The notes: generated by a model from the letters alone, not told the origin. Numbered from the stretch's first letter, positions 16,201 to 27,166 are shown. The stretch is DNA of 64,000 bases from Paenibacillus protaetiae (GCF_004135365.1 NZ_CP035492.1:3344001-3408000); one strand, 5' to 3'. Numbers and translations: made by a program.

Positions 16201-17544
16201 ATGAACGATAAAGTGGTCATGCCTTTATGGATGTTTGGTTTGTTTATTGTTGTTATGAACACAACGATGTTTAACGTGTCGATTCCCGATATTATTCGGG
16301 ATCTTCATATTTCGGCGGACCTCGGATCGTGGATCGTATCCGGGTATTCGATTGGATACGCGCTGACAACGGTGATTTACAGCCGGCTGTCGGACAGTGT
16401 TCCCGTACGCAAGCTGGTGGCCGTAGGCTTATCGATATTAGGCTTGTCTTCGGTGCTTGGTTTGTTTGCGCACAGCTTTAGCCTGCTGCTTGCCGCCCGG
16501 ATTTTGCAGTCGGCCGGAGCGGGCGTTATGGCAGGCCTCGGGCTGGTGCTGGTCAGCCGGTATATTCCGTCCAGCCGGCGGGGCCGGGCGATTACGATGA
16601 TTACGGCGGGCAGCGCGATGGCGTTTGGCTTCGGGCCGATAGCGGGCGGCCTGATCAGCAAATATTGGGGCTGGAACGGCTTGTTTGGCGTAACCTGCCT
16701 TGTCCTGATTATGATTCCCGTCCTGCTGCGGTTTCTGCCTAAGGAGCAGCCGCAGTCCGCTTCTTTCGACAGCATCGGGGCGCTGCTGATTGTGGTGAAC
16801 ACAACTACGCTGCTGCTTGCGGTCATGAAGCTGTCTTTCGTTTGGCTCGCGGTCAGTCTGCTGTCTCTTGCCGCGCATGCGTGGCATATGCGCATCCGGA
16901 AGGAGCCGTTTATTAATCCGAAGCTGCTGCGGCAGCCGGGTTACGGCAAGCTGGTGGCGATCGCTTTTTGCACAGGTGTCGTGAATATGGGCAACCTGTT
17001 CCTAATGCCACTTGCGCTTGCCCAGCTGTTTAGCAAAGACGCGATGGTAATTGGCTTTATGATCGCGCCGGGCGCGATTTTGTCCGCCGCCTTGTCCCGG
17101 TCGTTTGGCAAATGGATTGACCGGTACGGCAATTGGAAGTTTCTCATGCTTGGCCACGGGTTGATCGGCGTTGTGCTGATTGTATTTTCACTGGTGCTGT
17201 CACCTTCGCCGTACGTTATCGTTGGCGGTTACATGCTGTTCTCCTCGGCGTATTCGTTTACGACGGCGGCGTTGAACAATGAATCGACACAGCTGCTGCC
17301 CAAAACTTATATCGGCTCGGGCATGGGGCTGCAGCAGCTGATCCAGTTTTTTGGCGGATCGGCTTCGGTGGCGGTATGCGGCCTGATGCTGGAGCATATG
17401 AGCTCGCTTCGGCCGGCGCATGCTTATGAGCATGTGTATCAGCTGCTGACGGCGGTATGTGGAGGCTCGTTTCTGCTGCTCGTCTGGTATATGGCCGGCA
17501 AGCGAAACGGCGCAGTGAAAGCACAACCGGCACAGGCCGGCTAG
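16201..17544 (+). CDS. MFS exporter, DHA2/EmrB-like
   Basis: The 447-residue protein has 13-14 predicted helices. Visible features are the motif-A equivalent SRLSDSVPVRKLVAVG and motif C near GSAMAFGFGPIAGG. It resembles the 14-helix drug exporters of the EmrB/QacA and TetA(L) group. No regulator is adjacent. The ribosome site is poor (AGAGTGGTGCAGCT). The substrate is unknown. Confidence 0.85.
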   Translation: MNDKVVMPLWMFGLFIVVMNTTMFNVSIPDIIRDLHISADLGSWIVSGYSIGYALTTVIYSRLSDSVPVRKLVAVGLSILGLSSVLGLFAHSFSLLLAARILQSAGAGVMAGLGLVLVSRYIPSSRRGRAITMITAGSAMAFGFGPIAGGLISKYWGWNGLFGVTCLVLIMIPVLLRFLPKEQPQSASFDSIGALLIVVNTTTLLLAVMKLSFVWLAVSLLSLAAHAWHMRIRKEPFINPKLLRQPGYGKLVAIAFCTGVVNMGNLFLMPLALAQLFSKDAMVIGFMIAPGAILSAALSRSFGKWIDRYGNWKFLMLGHGLIGVVLIVFSLVLSPSPYVIVGGYMLFSSAYSFTTAALNNESTQLLPKTYIGSGMGLQQLIQFFGGSASVAVCGLMLEHMSSLRPAHAYEHVYQLLTAVCGGSFLLLVWYMAGKRNGAVKAQPAQAG

Positions 17545-17626
17545 AGCAGACAGCTCTTAAAGACAGCCCGCAAAGACGGTATCCCCCGTTTGCTAGAAGA
17601 AGGAACATTGGAGGGCAGGAGCAGGA

Positions 17627-19129
17627 ATGGTTGATCAATTCATAAAGGGGCGGAATGAACGAATGGCAACAACGATCGGATGGCGGTTCGACAACAGCTA
17701 CACCCGGCTGCCGGAGCTATTGTTTACGCGGCATAACGCAACACCGGTGCAGGCGCCGCAGCTGGTAGTCGTGAATGAAGCGCTGGCGGCATCGCTTGGT
17801 TTGGACAGCGAAGCGCTTCGCAGCACGGAAGGGGCGGCGGAGCTGGCCGGAAACCGGGTGCCGGATGGAGCGGAACCGCTTGCGCAAGCTTATGCCGGCC
17901 ATCAGTTCGGCCATTTCAACCGGCTGGGCGACGGGCGGGCGCTGCTGCTCGGCGAGCATCTAACGCCGGCAGGCGCAAGGGTCGACATTCAGCTGAAAGG
18001 CTCCGGCCGCACTCCTTATTCGCGGGGCGGCGACGGCCGGTCGGCGCTTGGGCCGATGCTGCGCGAGTACATCATGAGCGAAGCGATGCATGCGCTGGGC
18101 ATTCCGACAACGCGCAGCCTGGCGGTTGCGGCTACCGGCGAGCCGGTATACCGGGAGACCGTGCTGCCTGGCGCGGTATTGACCCGTATTGCTGCAAGCC
18201 ATATCCGTGTCGGCACGTTCCAGTATGCGGCTGCATGGGGGACGGAAGAAGACGTGAAGGCGCTGGCCGATTATACGATCCGCCGGCATTATCCGGAGCT
18301 GGAGCAGCGGGCGGATCGTTATTTGGGCCTGTTTGAAGAGATCGCCAGCCGTCAGGCTTTGCTGATCGCGAAATGGCAGCTGGCCGGCTTTATTCACGGC
18401 GTCATGAATACCGATAATATGGCGGTTAGCGGGGAAGCGATCGACTACGGCCCATGCGCGTTTATAGATGCATACGATCCGGCAACGGTATTCAGCTCCA
18501 TTGATTCGGAAGGCCGTTACGCCTACGGCAACCAGCCGCGGATTGCGGCCTGGAACTTGGCGCGTTTTGCCGAGACGCTGCTGCCTTTGCTGCATCGGGA
18601 CGAGGAGCAGGCGATTTCTCTGGCGCAAGCTGCGCTGGACGGTTTCGCCGACCGGTTCCGGCACGAATGGCTGGCCGGCATGCGCGCGAAGCTGGGAATG
18701 TTCGGCGAGGAGCCGGAAGACGAAGCCATCATCGAAAGCCTGCTCATCCTGATGAAAAAACATCGTGCAGATTATACCGGCACTTTCCTGACGCTTACCT
18801 TGGGCAAGCCGGAGGCGGAGGACGGCCTATTCGCCGACGATCCGGACGGCAAGCAGTGGTACCAGCTTTGGCAGGAAAGGCTTGGGCGTCAGCCGCAGCC
18901 GCTCGCGGAAGCCCGCGAACGGATGCGACGCAGCAATCCCGCTGTTATTCCGCGCAACCATCTGGTAGAAGCGGCGCTTGATGCCGCTGTGGAGCGGGAT
19001 GATTACAGCGTCATGCACCGGCTGCTTGAGGTTCTGGCGGAGCCTTATGCGCACCGGCCGGAGCAAGCGGAATATGCGAAACCGCCGGCAGAACCGGACC
19101 CGGGCTACCGTACCTTTTGCGGTACATAA
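17627..19129 (+). CDS. selO: Protein adenylyltransferase SelO (YdiU)
   Basis: The 500-residue pseudokinase-fold enzyme transfers AMP to Ser, Thr or Tyr of proteins and is linked to redox homeostasis. Hallmarks are [13 protein letters not shown] near the start, [16 protein letters not shown], the nucleotide loop [19 protein letters not shown], and the catalytic segment [20 protein letters not shown]. Cys498, third from the C-terminus (FCGT), occupies the position of selenocysteine in animal SelO. ATG 17627 follows AGGAG by 5 bases; ATG 17663 is a possible later start. It is transcribed alone, ending at a strong terminator. Confidence 0.95.
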   Translation: MVDQFIKGRNERMATTIGWRFDNSYTRLPELLFTRHNATPVQAPQLVVVNEALAASLGLDSEALRSTEGAAELAGNRVPDGAEPLAQAYAGHQFGHFNRLGDGRALLLGEHLTPAGARVDIQLKGSGRTPYSRGGDGRSALGPMLREYIMSEAMHALGIPTTRSLAVAATGEPVYRETVLPGAVLTRIAASHIRVGTFQYAAAWGTEEDVKALADYTIRRHYPELEQRADRYLGLFEEIASRQALLIAKWQLAGFIHGVMNTDNMAVSGEAIDYGPCAFIDAYDPATVFSSIDSEGRYAYGNQPRIAAWNLARFAETLLPLLHRDEEQAISLAQAALDGFADRFRHEWLAGMRAKLGMFGEEPEDEAIIESLLILMKKHRADYTGTFLTLTLGKPEAEDGLFADDPDGKQWYQLWQERLGRQPQPLAEARERMRRSNPAVIPRNHLVEAALDAAVERDDYSVMHRLLEVLAEPYAHRPEQAEYAKPPAEPDPGYRTFCGT

Positions 19130-19140
19130 CGCCTATATAG

Positions 19141-19226
19141 AAAAGCTGCCTTGTGTAAACGGCGCCTTAATTGTTAGCTGCGTGCTAACGGTTGGGGAGC
19201 TGCTGCCGCAAGGCAGCTTTTTTTTC
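19141..19226 (+). terminator. Branched terminator
   Basis: AAAAGCTGCCTTG (19141-19153) pairs with CAAGGCAGCTTTT (19208-19220), followed by further T residues. The wide loop itself contains a hairpin (TTAGC...GCTAA). Confidence 0.8.
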
Positions 19227-19381
19227 AGGCAAACATGTATGGCAGGATGAGTAAAATAGGCGGGTCCATTTTGCGGACCCTCAGGCAGCTGCCTTTACCA
19301 AATGGCGCAGCTTTCCATATAAATGAATCGTCTGGTTATTAGTTGATCGAGATATCCATCATGGTGAGGTGAGCACACGGG

Positions 19382-20878
19382 ATGATTGAGCTCGCAATGA
19401 CGTTCCACGACCGAAACGGCAAATATACAGAGCACGCCGGTGTCGTTCTTGCATCTGTATTTAAAAATACAAAGTCGCCAATAAATGTTCATATTTTGCA
19501 TGACGAATCCTTGAATGAAGTGAACAAATTCCGGCTCGTTGAACTGGCCAGGCGTTACAAGCATGATATTTATTTCTACTCCGTGACGTTGCCGGACGAT
19601 TTGCTTGCAGCGGCGGAGGCGGCGGAGAAAGTTCATACCTGGTCGCTCGCCAGCATTTACAGGCTGATGCTTCCTAAGCTTATTATGAAAGATAAAACAT
19701 TATATCTGGATTGCGACTTATTGGTTACGATGGATATTACCGACTTGTGGAAAACCGACCTTGGCCGACATTATTTGGCGGCGACATGGGATCAGGGCAT
19801 TTTGCAAGTAGCGGATGAAGTTGCCGTATTTGGGCTTGACCCTGCCGTATACTTTAATTCCGGCGTCATATTATTTGATCTGGACAATATCCGCAAAAAA
19901 GAAGGCTGGTACGAGGATATTTTAACGTTCCTGCGCACTTACCCCAAAACCACATTGCCGGATCAGGATATTCTCAATTCCGTATTCGGCAAGCAATACC
20001 TTCCGATGCCGGAACGCTTTAATACATTTGTCGATCCGGATGAAAATATATCATACGAAGATAAAATTCTTCATTTCGCCGGAGAATTAAAATGTTGGGA
20101 CCCTCAGTCGCCGGGTTTCCCTTTATACAGCCATTACCGCGAGTTTACGCCGTGGGGCAGCCATACCGGCGAGGATGCCGATAGAACGGCGCATTCGCGG
20201 ATTGAAGGGCCGCCCGTTATGATCGACAAATTTGTTTCTCCTGCCCAAGCACGGCCGGGCGAGACGGTCTGGTTTAATTTGGAGGTGCGCAATGAAAGCG
20301 GCGCCGATCTGACCGGAGTCCGGCTCACTGATTCGCTGCGCGGCACCATCGAATGGTTTGACCGGCTTGCAGCCGGTGCAAGCTTGTGGCTGAGCTGGCC
20401 GTATATGATCGCCAAAGATGAAAGGCCGGGCAGCACGATCTCCAGCACAACGGAGCTGAAAGCCGACACGATTCAGCCTTTGCAAGCAAAAGCTGCGGTG
20501 ACCGTAGCCGCCGCATCTCAGGCTGCAGCGGCCAAGTTTGAAGAGGCGGAAGTTAATTTTAACTTCCCCATTCCGATATGGCCGCATCTTCGCCATACAG
20601 GGATAACGACGAGGCCTTTATTGCTGAAGAAAAAGGCGGGAAAAAAGCCGAAACCAAAGCTGACACGGAAACCAGTTGCCAAAACGAAACGGAAACCGAA
20701 AGGGAAGCTTAAGCAAAGGCTTGTACCCGGCGCACGCCTTGAGCGGAAGAAGCTGGCTGCAAAGAAGAAGAGCGTCAGCCGCCAGCCGCGCCGCACCGTA
20801 GTTTATGCCACACCCCGCGCCCATGGCTTGCCGGTAAAATTTATAAAACATCATGAACCTGGCAAGGCTTCGGCATAG
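19382..20878 (+). CDS. GT8 glycosyltransferase with Ig-like domain and Lys/Arg-rich tail
   Basis: The 498-residue protein has three parts. Residues 1-250 are a family 8 glycosyltransferase: the metal-binding DxD lies in LYLDCDLLV, FNSGVILFDLDNIR follows, and the closing motif is HFAGELKCW. Residues about 275-385 look like a DUF11/CARDB-type beta-sandwich (ARPGETVWFNLEVRNESGADL). From about 425 the sequence becomes extremely basic (KKKAGKKPKPKLTRKPVAKT), ending near neutral. There is no signal peptide. The basic tail might bind anionic cell-wall polymer, membrane or nucleic acid. Neighbours give no clue to the acceptor; the collagen-like protein at 42686 is a speculative one. Confidence 0.88.
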   Translation: MIELAMTFHDRNGKYTEHAGVVLASVFKNTKSPINVHILHDESLNEVNKFRLVELARRYKHDIYFYSVTLPDDLLAAAEAAEKVHTWSLASIYRLMLPKLIMKDKTLYLDCDLLVTMDITDLWKTDLGRHYLAATWDQGILQVADEVAVFGLDPAVYFNSGVILFDLDNIRKKEGWYEDILTFLRTYPKTTLPDQDILNSVFGKQYLPMPERFNTFVDPDENISYEDKILHFAGELKCWDPQSPGFPLYSHYREFTPWGSHTGEDADRTAHSRIEGPPVMIDKFVSPAQARPGETVWFNLEVRNESGADLTGVRLTDSLRGTIEWFDRLAAGASLWLSWPYMIAKDERPGSTISSTTELKADTIQPLQAKAAVTVAAASQAAAAKFEEAEVNFNFPIPIWPHLRHTGITTRPLLLKKKAGKKPKPKLTRKPVAKTKRKPKGKLKQRLVPGARLERKKLAAKKKSVSRQPRRTVVYATPRAHGLPVKFIKHHEPGKASA

Positions 20879-21247
20879 GCTGCCGCAAGCCTTTTGTTTT
20901 TGCACAGCAATAGACAAGCAATAGGATGAATGTTGTTGATTGCTGCTCAAGATGTAAATAGGCATTTGATTTTGCTCTAAAAAGGACGTTTGAGACGAAC
21001 AACTGCAAATATGCAGGTAATTCCTTTGAAAAATCACATGTTGTGCGGTTTCAGCTATCATTAGCTGCATATTTGCATGTAAAGTCCAATTTCAGCGAAA
21101 AATAGCTGAAATCACCTGCATTTTTGCAGTTGTTGCTTCCACCGGTCTCCGGCTTTGTTCCCGAAGCCGGCTGCACAGCTTGGCCTTGCGCTCAAAACCG
21201 GGCATTCGACGCTAGAGCAACGCCCGGGGTTCGGCTCGGACAGACGC
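20879..21247. repeat. Intergenic region carrying three copies of a TGCATTTTTGCA-type element
   Basis: No gene is supported in this gap. Copies occur at 20998-21019 (inverted, AACAACTGCAAATATGCAGG), 21064-21080 (GCTGCATATTTGCATGT) and 21114-21138 (ACCTGCATTTTTGCAGTTGT and onwards). An extra inverted repeat, TTTCAGC / GCTGAAA, lies between copies 2 and 3 at about 21090-21112. The last copy is identical over 25 bases to one at 58213-58237. Confidence 0.8.
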
Positions 21248-21295
21248 AAACAAATGGTGCGGCAGGAATTAACCGTGCCGCACCATTTGTTTTTA
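21248..21295. terminator. Bidirectional terminator
   Basis: AAACAAATGGTGCGGCA pairs with TGCCGCACCATTTGTTT around an 11-base loop. It lies at the end of the minus-strand MFS gene and can also stop transcripts from the GT8 side. Confidence 0.9.
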
Positions 21296-21314
21296 TCCAG
21301 GTATGCTTTTTATA

Positions 21315-22568
21315 TTAATGGCCGCCGGCATGGTCGACATGCTTCACATGCTTGTGGTTAGCCAAAATGAACAGCACCGACAGGATCACGAACCCTGCGC
21401 CAACGTAAAACGGTACATGCGGGTTGAACCATTCGGCAAGTTTGCCTGCGAAATAAGGAGCGATTGCGCCGCCTACAAAACGAAGGAAGCTGTACGCTGC
21501 CGAAGCGGTGGAGCGTTCAACCGGCGCCGCGTTCATAACGCCTGTTGTAATCAGCGTGTTGTTATTGCCAAGCAAAGCGCCGGCAAAAATAATGGCAGCG
21601 ATGATAACCCATTGCTTGTCGGTCCAGATGGCCATAGCAAGCAGCGTCAAACCAAATAAAGTCAGCATCGCTGCCATTGATTTGACGGTGCCGAATTTCC
21701 GCTGCAGCCAAGGCGCCATAAATACCGACGTAATCGCCAGCAGAAGGCCCCAGCCAAGAAATACATAGCCAAGCTGATGGATGTTCAGGCCTTCCAATAC
21801 AAATGGCCCAAAGGCAAGCAGGGTAAAGAAGCCGAAGTTGTAGAAACAAGCTGTCAAACCAAAAACAACAAGGGAACGGTGTTTCATCGCGCGGAACGGA
21901 TCAAGCAGCGAAGTTTTTTTCACCGGCGCTTTCACGCCTGCTGCAGGCGCTCCGGCGTTTCTAGGCATCATGACCAGAATGGCGATGAAAGCAATGACCA
22001 TCAATGTAGCGACACCCATGAATGGGCCTCTCCACGAGATCGAACCAAGCTCGCCGCCGGCAAGCGGGCCAACGGAAATGCCAAGGCCGATTGCCGCTTC
22101 ATATAAAATAATCGCTTTCGCAACGCCGCTTGTGGACAGCGATACGATTGCCGTCAAAGCCGTTGCTACGAAAAAGGCATTGCCTAGACCCCAGCCGGCG
22201 CGAAGGCCGACGAGCACCCAAATATTGTTCGACATGCCGCCGAGGAAAGAGAAGATCGCGATAATAACAACGCCAAGCAGCAGCGTTTTTTTTATGCCGA
22301 TACGGGAAGTTACGGTGCCGGTAATGAGCATGGCTACGGCCATGACGGCATTATAGCTTGTAAAAAGCAAGCTGACCTGGCTTGGGGTAGCTTCCAGTTT
22401 CACAGCAATTTCTTTCAGGATCGGATCTACGAGACCCAGACCCATAAAGGCGATGATACCGGCAAAAAATACAGCCCATACGGCACGCGGCTGGCTTAAC
22501 ATTCCGCCTTGGGCGGGAATAGAGGCCGGTGCGGTTTTTGCATTTGTGGTTGCCACGGAAAATGTCAC
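21315..22568 (-). CDS. MFS drug transporter, MerR-linked
   Basis: The 417-residue protein has 12 predicted helices. Motif A is visible as GTVTSRIGIKKTLLLG, and motif C as AAIGLGISVGPLAGG, a signature of drug/H+ antiporters. The C-terminus is His-rich (NHKHVKHVDHAGGH), possibly metal-binding. It overlaps the end of the upstream MerR gene by 4 bp, so the two form one operon read leftward. Control by that MerR protein is likely. Confidence 0.9.
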   Translation of the reverse strand: MTFSVATTNAKTAPASIPAQGGMLSQPRAVWAVFFAGIIAFMGLGLVDPILKEIAVKLEATPSQVSLLFTSYNAVMAVAMLITGTVTSRIGIKKTLLLGVVIIAIFSFLGGMSNNIWVLVGLRAGWGLGNAFFVATALTAIVSLSTSGVAKAIILYEAAIGLGISVGPLAGGELGSISWRGPFMGVATLMVIAFIAILVMMPRNAGAPAAGVKAPVKKTSLLDPFRAMKHRSLVVFGLTACFYNFGFFTLLAFGPFVLEGLNIHQLGYVFLGWGLLLAITSVFMAPWLQRKFGTVKSMAAMLTLFGLTLLAMAIWTDKQWVIIAAIIFAGALLGNNNTLITTGVMNAAPVERSTASAAYSFLRFVGGAIAPYFAGKLAEWFNPHVPFYVGAGFVILSVLFILANHKHVKHVDHAGGH

Positions 22569-22993
22569 TCCATATCGTTTAAAAGTTTAGTTTTTGCTGC
22601 CAACAGCTTTTCATTGAGTTGATTCAAGTCCGCTCGTACCGCATTGATCTTTTCCAGCTTCTGATCGAGCAGATGCAGCTGCTCGCTGATGGTCTGCTCC
22701 ATCTCTGCGATTTTGTTTAATCGGGTTGCGTTGTCTTCCGTCTGCCTGATCTCGGCTCTTTGATTGTTGAACTGTTCCCCAATGGCTACAAACTGCTGAA
22801 GCTCCTGCAAGGAGAAGCCAAGCACATCGCGGGCGTTGATCAGCCGATTGAGGTGTTCCACATGCTTGTCGGTATAGAGCCGGAATCCGCCTACACTCCG
22901 TTCCGGTGGAGGAAGCAGCCCGATTTCTTCATAATAACGAAGGGTCCGCTTCGTTAATCCGACCATGTTAGCTACGTCCTCAATTCTATAGAT
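22565..22993 (-). CDS. MerR family regulator with a probable ATC start
   Basis: The first ATG (22966) would give 133 residues starting MVGLTKRTLRYYEE, which cuts off the first helix of the MerR DNA-binding domain. The same frame continues upstream as YRIEDVAN, exactly the conserved MerR N-terminus, and the codon before it is ATC at 22993-22991. AAAGGTGG lies 7 bases ahead of this ATC. I therefore extend the gene to 22993 (142 residues). The C-terminal half is a coiled-coil dimerisation helix (about 75-142) without an obvious ligand domain. It overlaps the MFS gene and probably activates that operon. Confidence 0.8.
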   Translation of the reverse strand: MYRIEDVANMVGLTKRTLRYYEEIGLLPPPERSVGGFRLYTDKHVEHLNRLINARDVLGFSLQELQQFVAIGEQFNNQRAEIRQTEDNATRLNKIAEMEQTISEQLHLLDQKLEKINAVRADLNQLNEKLLAAKTKLLNDME

Positions 22994-23000
22994 GAGTATC

Positions 23001-23008
23001 CCACCTTT
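23001..23008 (-). promoter_or_regulatory. Shine-Dalgarno site deciding the ATC start of the MerR gene
   Basis: On the minus strand AAAGGTGG stands 7 bases before ATC 22993. The ATG at 22966 has no comparable site at the right distance. Confidence 0.6.
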
Positions 23009-23045
23009 CTTCTAATTTACAATTGTGCCCTGTAGTGTAAAATAG

Positions 23046-23075
23046 CACATCATTAATCTTAACGTCAACGTTAAG
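23046..23075 (-). promoter_or_regulatory. Promoter and palindromic operator of the MerR-MFS operon
   Basis: CTTAACGTCAACGTTAAG (23058-23075) is a near-perfect palindrome. On the minus strand it contains TTGACG as a -35, followed after 18 bases by TATTTT. MerR proteins bind such dyads in the promoter and untwist a long spacer. Confidence 0.6.
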
Positions 23076-23153
23076 TTTGAAAAAAATGAGAACAAATTTA
23101 CGTTATGATCCAAAAACGTAGCGGAACGCATTATTTTGCAGCTGCGTTTCAGG

Positions 23154-23203
23154 CAAAAAAAAATCGCCCCCGGGCTGCCAAGCAGGCCGCCGGGGACGAT
23201 TGG
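23154..23203 (-). terminator. Terminator of gdhA
   Basis: On the minus strand an imperfect GC-rich stem (ATCGTCCCCGG...CCGGGGGCGAT) runs into an eight-T tail, about 45 bases after the gdhA stop. Confidence 0.85.
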
Positions 23204-23243
23204 TTGTGAAAGGAATCAACGAATACAGAAGGGCAATAAGCGG

Positions 23244-24967
<1,724 letters not shown>

Positions 24968-25435
24968 ATGAGCGAATTATTGAATACGCTGCTTGAACAG
25001 GAAGAGGATCTGCAATTTGATGCTTTTTTGAATGAGGACGCACTTCAGTTAGGCTTAACCATCATCGAACTTGCGAAAGCGGAGTTTCAGAAGGGAATTG
25101 CGGTACATATCGAAAACGACCAGCATCCGCTGTTTACGCACTATATGGCGGGAACAAACGAAGGCAACAGCTATTGGATTAAAACGAAGAAAAACGTGGT
25201 GAACCATTTTGGCCACAGCTCCCTGTACGTAGGCGAAAGCTATAAAGCCAAAGGGACAACCTTCAAGGAAAGCGCCGGCCTGCCGGAATCGGATTACCAA
25301 GGCGAAGGAGGGTCGTTCCCGATTATCGTCCGCGGCGCCGGCAAGATCGGCACGGTGACGGTTACCGGCTTAACGGGCGAAGAAGATCATTATTTGGCGG
25401 CAGAAGGCATTCGCCGTTATTTGAACCGCGCTTAG
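24968..25435 (+). CDS. UPF0303 / heme-degrading-domain-like protein
   Basis: The 155-residue protein matches the UPF0303 family (yeast YBR137W, HbpS-like fold) by length and by segments IELAKAEFQKGIAVHIEND, AGTNEGNSYWIKTKKNVV and GAGKIGTVTVTGLTGEEDH. The molecular role of the family is not firmly known; heme or cofactor binding has been suggested for related folds. ATG 24968 follows GGAGAAGGGGAGCCC. It is a single gene, divergent from gdhA. Confidence 0.88.
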   Translation: MSELLNTLLEQEEDLQFDAFLNEDALQLGLTIIELAKAEFQKGIAVHIENDQHPLFTHYMAGTNEGNSYWIKTKKNVVNHFGHSSLYVGESYKAKGTTFKESAGLPESDYQGEGGSFPIIVRGAGKIGTVTVTGLTGEEDHYLAAEGIRRYLNRA

Positions 25436-25592
25436 GGTTAATTTTATGCGGCTCTTCATGAGCCTGTCTGCCATCGCCTTGGTCAAAATAAGCATTACAT
25501 GTCCGTCGCCGCGCAGCGGTTCCGGCAGTTTGTGATGGATTATTTCGGGCGGCTGGAAGGGCCCCGGAATGGGGCAGGCAGGCCCGAATGAT

Positions 25593-25644
25593 AAAAAGAA
25601 GAAACCGCCGCGCATTAGGATGCGCTGACGGTTTCTTCTTTTTT
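25593..25644. terminator. Bidirectional terminator overlapping the MFS stop
   Basis: AAAAAGAAGAAACCG (25593-25607) pairs with CGGTTTCTTCTTTTT (25629-25643), with an inner GCGCAT/ATGCGC stem. The stop codon of the minus-strand MFS gene lies inside the hairpin, so its last codons double as terminator arm. Confidence 0.85.
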
Positions 25645-27117
25645 GGACAATATTTCTTTGCGCAAAAACCAGCAAATAAAGAAGGCGGCAATTACAAATA
25701 CAAAGGAGATCGCAAACATGTTATGGAAGGACTCCGTGAACACGGTCCGGATTTGCAGCAGCAGATCGGGCGCGATATCCTGCGGAATGCCGCCGGTCTC
25801 AATATGCTCTGCCCCTTCAGGCAGCTGGCTGCTTATGCCTGCAATGCCTTCCTTAATATGGCGGGACAGCAGGCTGCCGAATACGCTGAGCCCGATGGTA
25901 GCGCCAAGCGACTGGACCAGCTGCACGGTCGACAAGGCGATGCCGCTGTCTTTGGCTGCAACCGATTCCTGCACGATCAGATTGTCGCCGCCAAACAAAG
26001 CGCCAAGCCCGACGCCAAGCACAAAGAAGCTGATGATGACGTACAAGACGGTAACGCTGACCGACAGATTCATCAGCATGAAAAATCCGACAATCGGCAG
26101 CAGGAACGATACGATAAACAGGTTCCGGTAGGCGATCTTTGTAATAAGGAAGCCGTTAACGATACTCGATGGAATCGCCCCGCCCATAAATGCCAGCATT
26201 AAATAACCGGCCCCAGTAGGGGTAAGCCCCATTACGTTTTGCGCGAAAAACGGGAACAAGGAGATGCCGCCCATCAGACCCAGCATCAGGACAAATACTA
26301 GTAAGGACAATACGACAACGTTCCGGTTTTTGAACAAATGCAGCGGAATAATCGGTTCCTTCGCTTTCGATTCGATGATGATCAGCAGGATGGTCATGAT
26401 CACAAATAGAGCCAGCAGGCCGACGATGACCGGAGATCCCCATGAATAACCTTGGTTATCGACCAGCACCGGAGCCATCAGCAGCGAGAATAACGCCAGC
26501 ATAAGGGTCGCCGCGCCAAGCCAGTCGATGGAGCGTTTCTCTTCGGCGATGGATTCGCGCATGCCGCCAGCCATCACGGCTGCTGAGATCAGGCCGATCG
26601 GGATGTTAATCAGGAATACCCAGTGCCAATTGACATGCCCGACCAGATAGCCGCCGACCGTTGGTCCAAGCAGTTGGGGCAAAATCATAAGCGGCCCCAT
26701 CAAGCTTTGAATTTTGGCCCGCTGCTCCAGCGGGAACGATTCGCCGATAATGACCAGCGCAAGCGGCATAAGCCCGCCGGCGCCGATGCCCTGAACGCCC
26801 CGGCCGATCAGCAGCCAGGTCATCGAGCCAGCCAGACCGCTGATGATGGAGCCGGCCATAAACAAGCCCATACAAGTCAAGTACACCCGCTTGCGGCCGT
26901 ATATATCGGCGAGTTTGCCGATAATCGGCATAAACATCGTGACGGCAAGCATATAAATGCCGGCTACCCAGCCGTACAAAGCAAGGCCGTGAAGCTCGCG
27001 TATAATGGTTGGCATGGCGGTAGAAACGACCGTTTCGTCCAGCTCGGAGAATATAAGGCCAAGAGCCAGGCCGATCATGACGAGCAGTTTGTTGTTTTGT
27101 TTCTTTTGCAGTGAAAT
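25615..27117 (-). CDS. MFS multidrug exporter, DHA2/EmrB type, probable ATT start
   Basis: The 14-helix exporter has motif A as GKLADIYGRKRVYLTC and motif C as GPLMILPQLLGPTVGG, with an N-terminal Asp in FSELDETVVSTAMPTI typical of the EmrB/LmrB group. The first ATG (27078) begins inside helix 1 and has no ribosome site. The frame extends 13 codons upstream to ATT 27117, which lies 6 bases behind GAGGTGA and yields a basic start (SLQKKQNNKLLV). A TGA lies four codons upstream of ATT. I use ATT as the start (500 residues). A TetR-type palindrome is found upstream. Confidence 0.85.
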   Translation of the reverse strand: MSLQKKQNNKLLVMIGLALGLIFSELDETVVSTAMPTIIRELHGLALYGWVAGIYMLAVTMFMPIIGKLADIYGRKRVYLTCMGLFMAGSIISGLAGSMTWLLIGRGVQGIGAGGLMPLALVIIGESFPLEQRAKIQSLMGPLMILPQLLGPTVGGYLVGHVNWHWVFLINIPIGLISAAVMAGGMRESIAEEKRSIDWLGAATLMLALFSLLMAPVLVDNQGYSWGSPVIVGLLALFVIMTILLIIIESKAKEPIIPLHLFKNRNVVVLSLLVFVLMLGLMGGISLFPFFAQNVMGLTPTGAGYLMLAFMGGAIPSSIVNGFLITKIAYRNLFIVSFLLPIVGFFMLMNLSVSVTVLYVIISFFVLGVGLGALFGGDNLIVQESVAAKDSGIALSTVQLVQSLGATIGLSVFGSLLSRHIKEGIAGISSQLPEGAEHIETGGIPQDIAPDLLLQIRTVFTESFHNMFAISFVFVIAAFFICWFLRKEILSKKEETVSAS

Positions 27118-27123
27118 GGGAAG

Positions 27124-27130
27124 TCACCTC
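27124..27130 (-). promoter_or_regulatory. Shine-Dalgarno site deciding the ATT start of the DHA2 exporter
   Basis: GAGGTGA on the minus strand stands 6 bases before ATT 27117. The next ATG is 39 bases further and lacks any purine-rich leader. Confidence 0.6.
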
Positions 27131-27166
27131 AGTTCTGTAAGTTGCGTTAAGCTTACGACAACTTTA

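Noticed and set aside
25440-25590. Possible gene remnant after the UPF0303 gene on the minus strand
   Set aside because: Some protein-like composition was visible but there is no start, no motif, and the stretch is too short to support.
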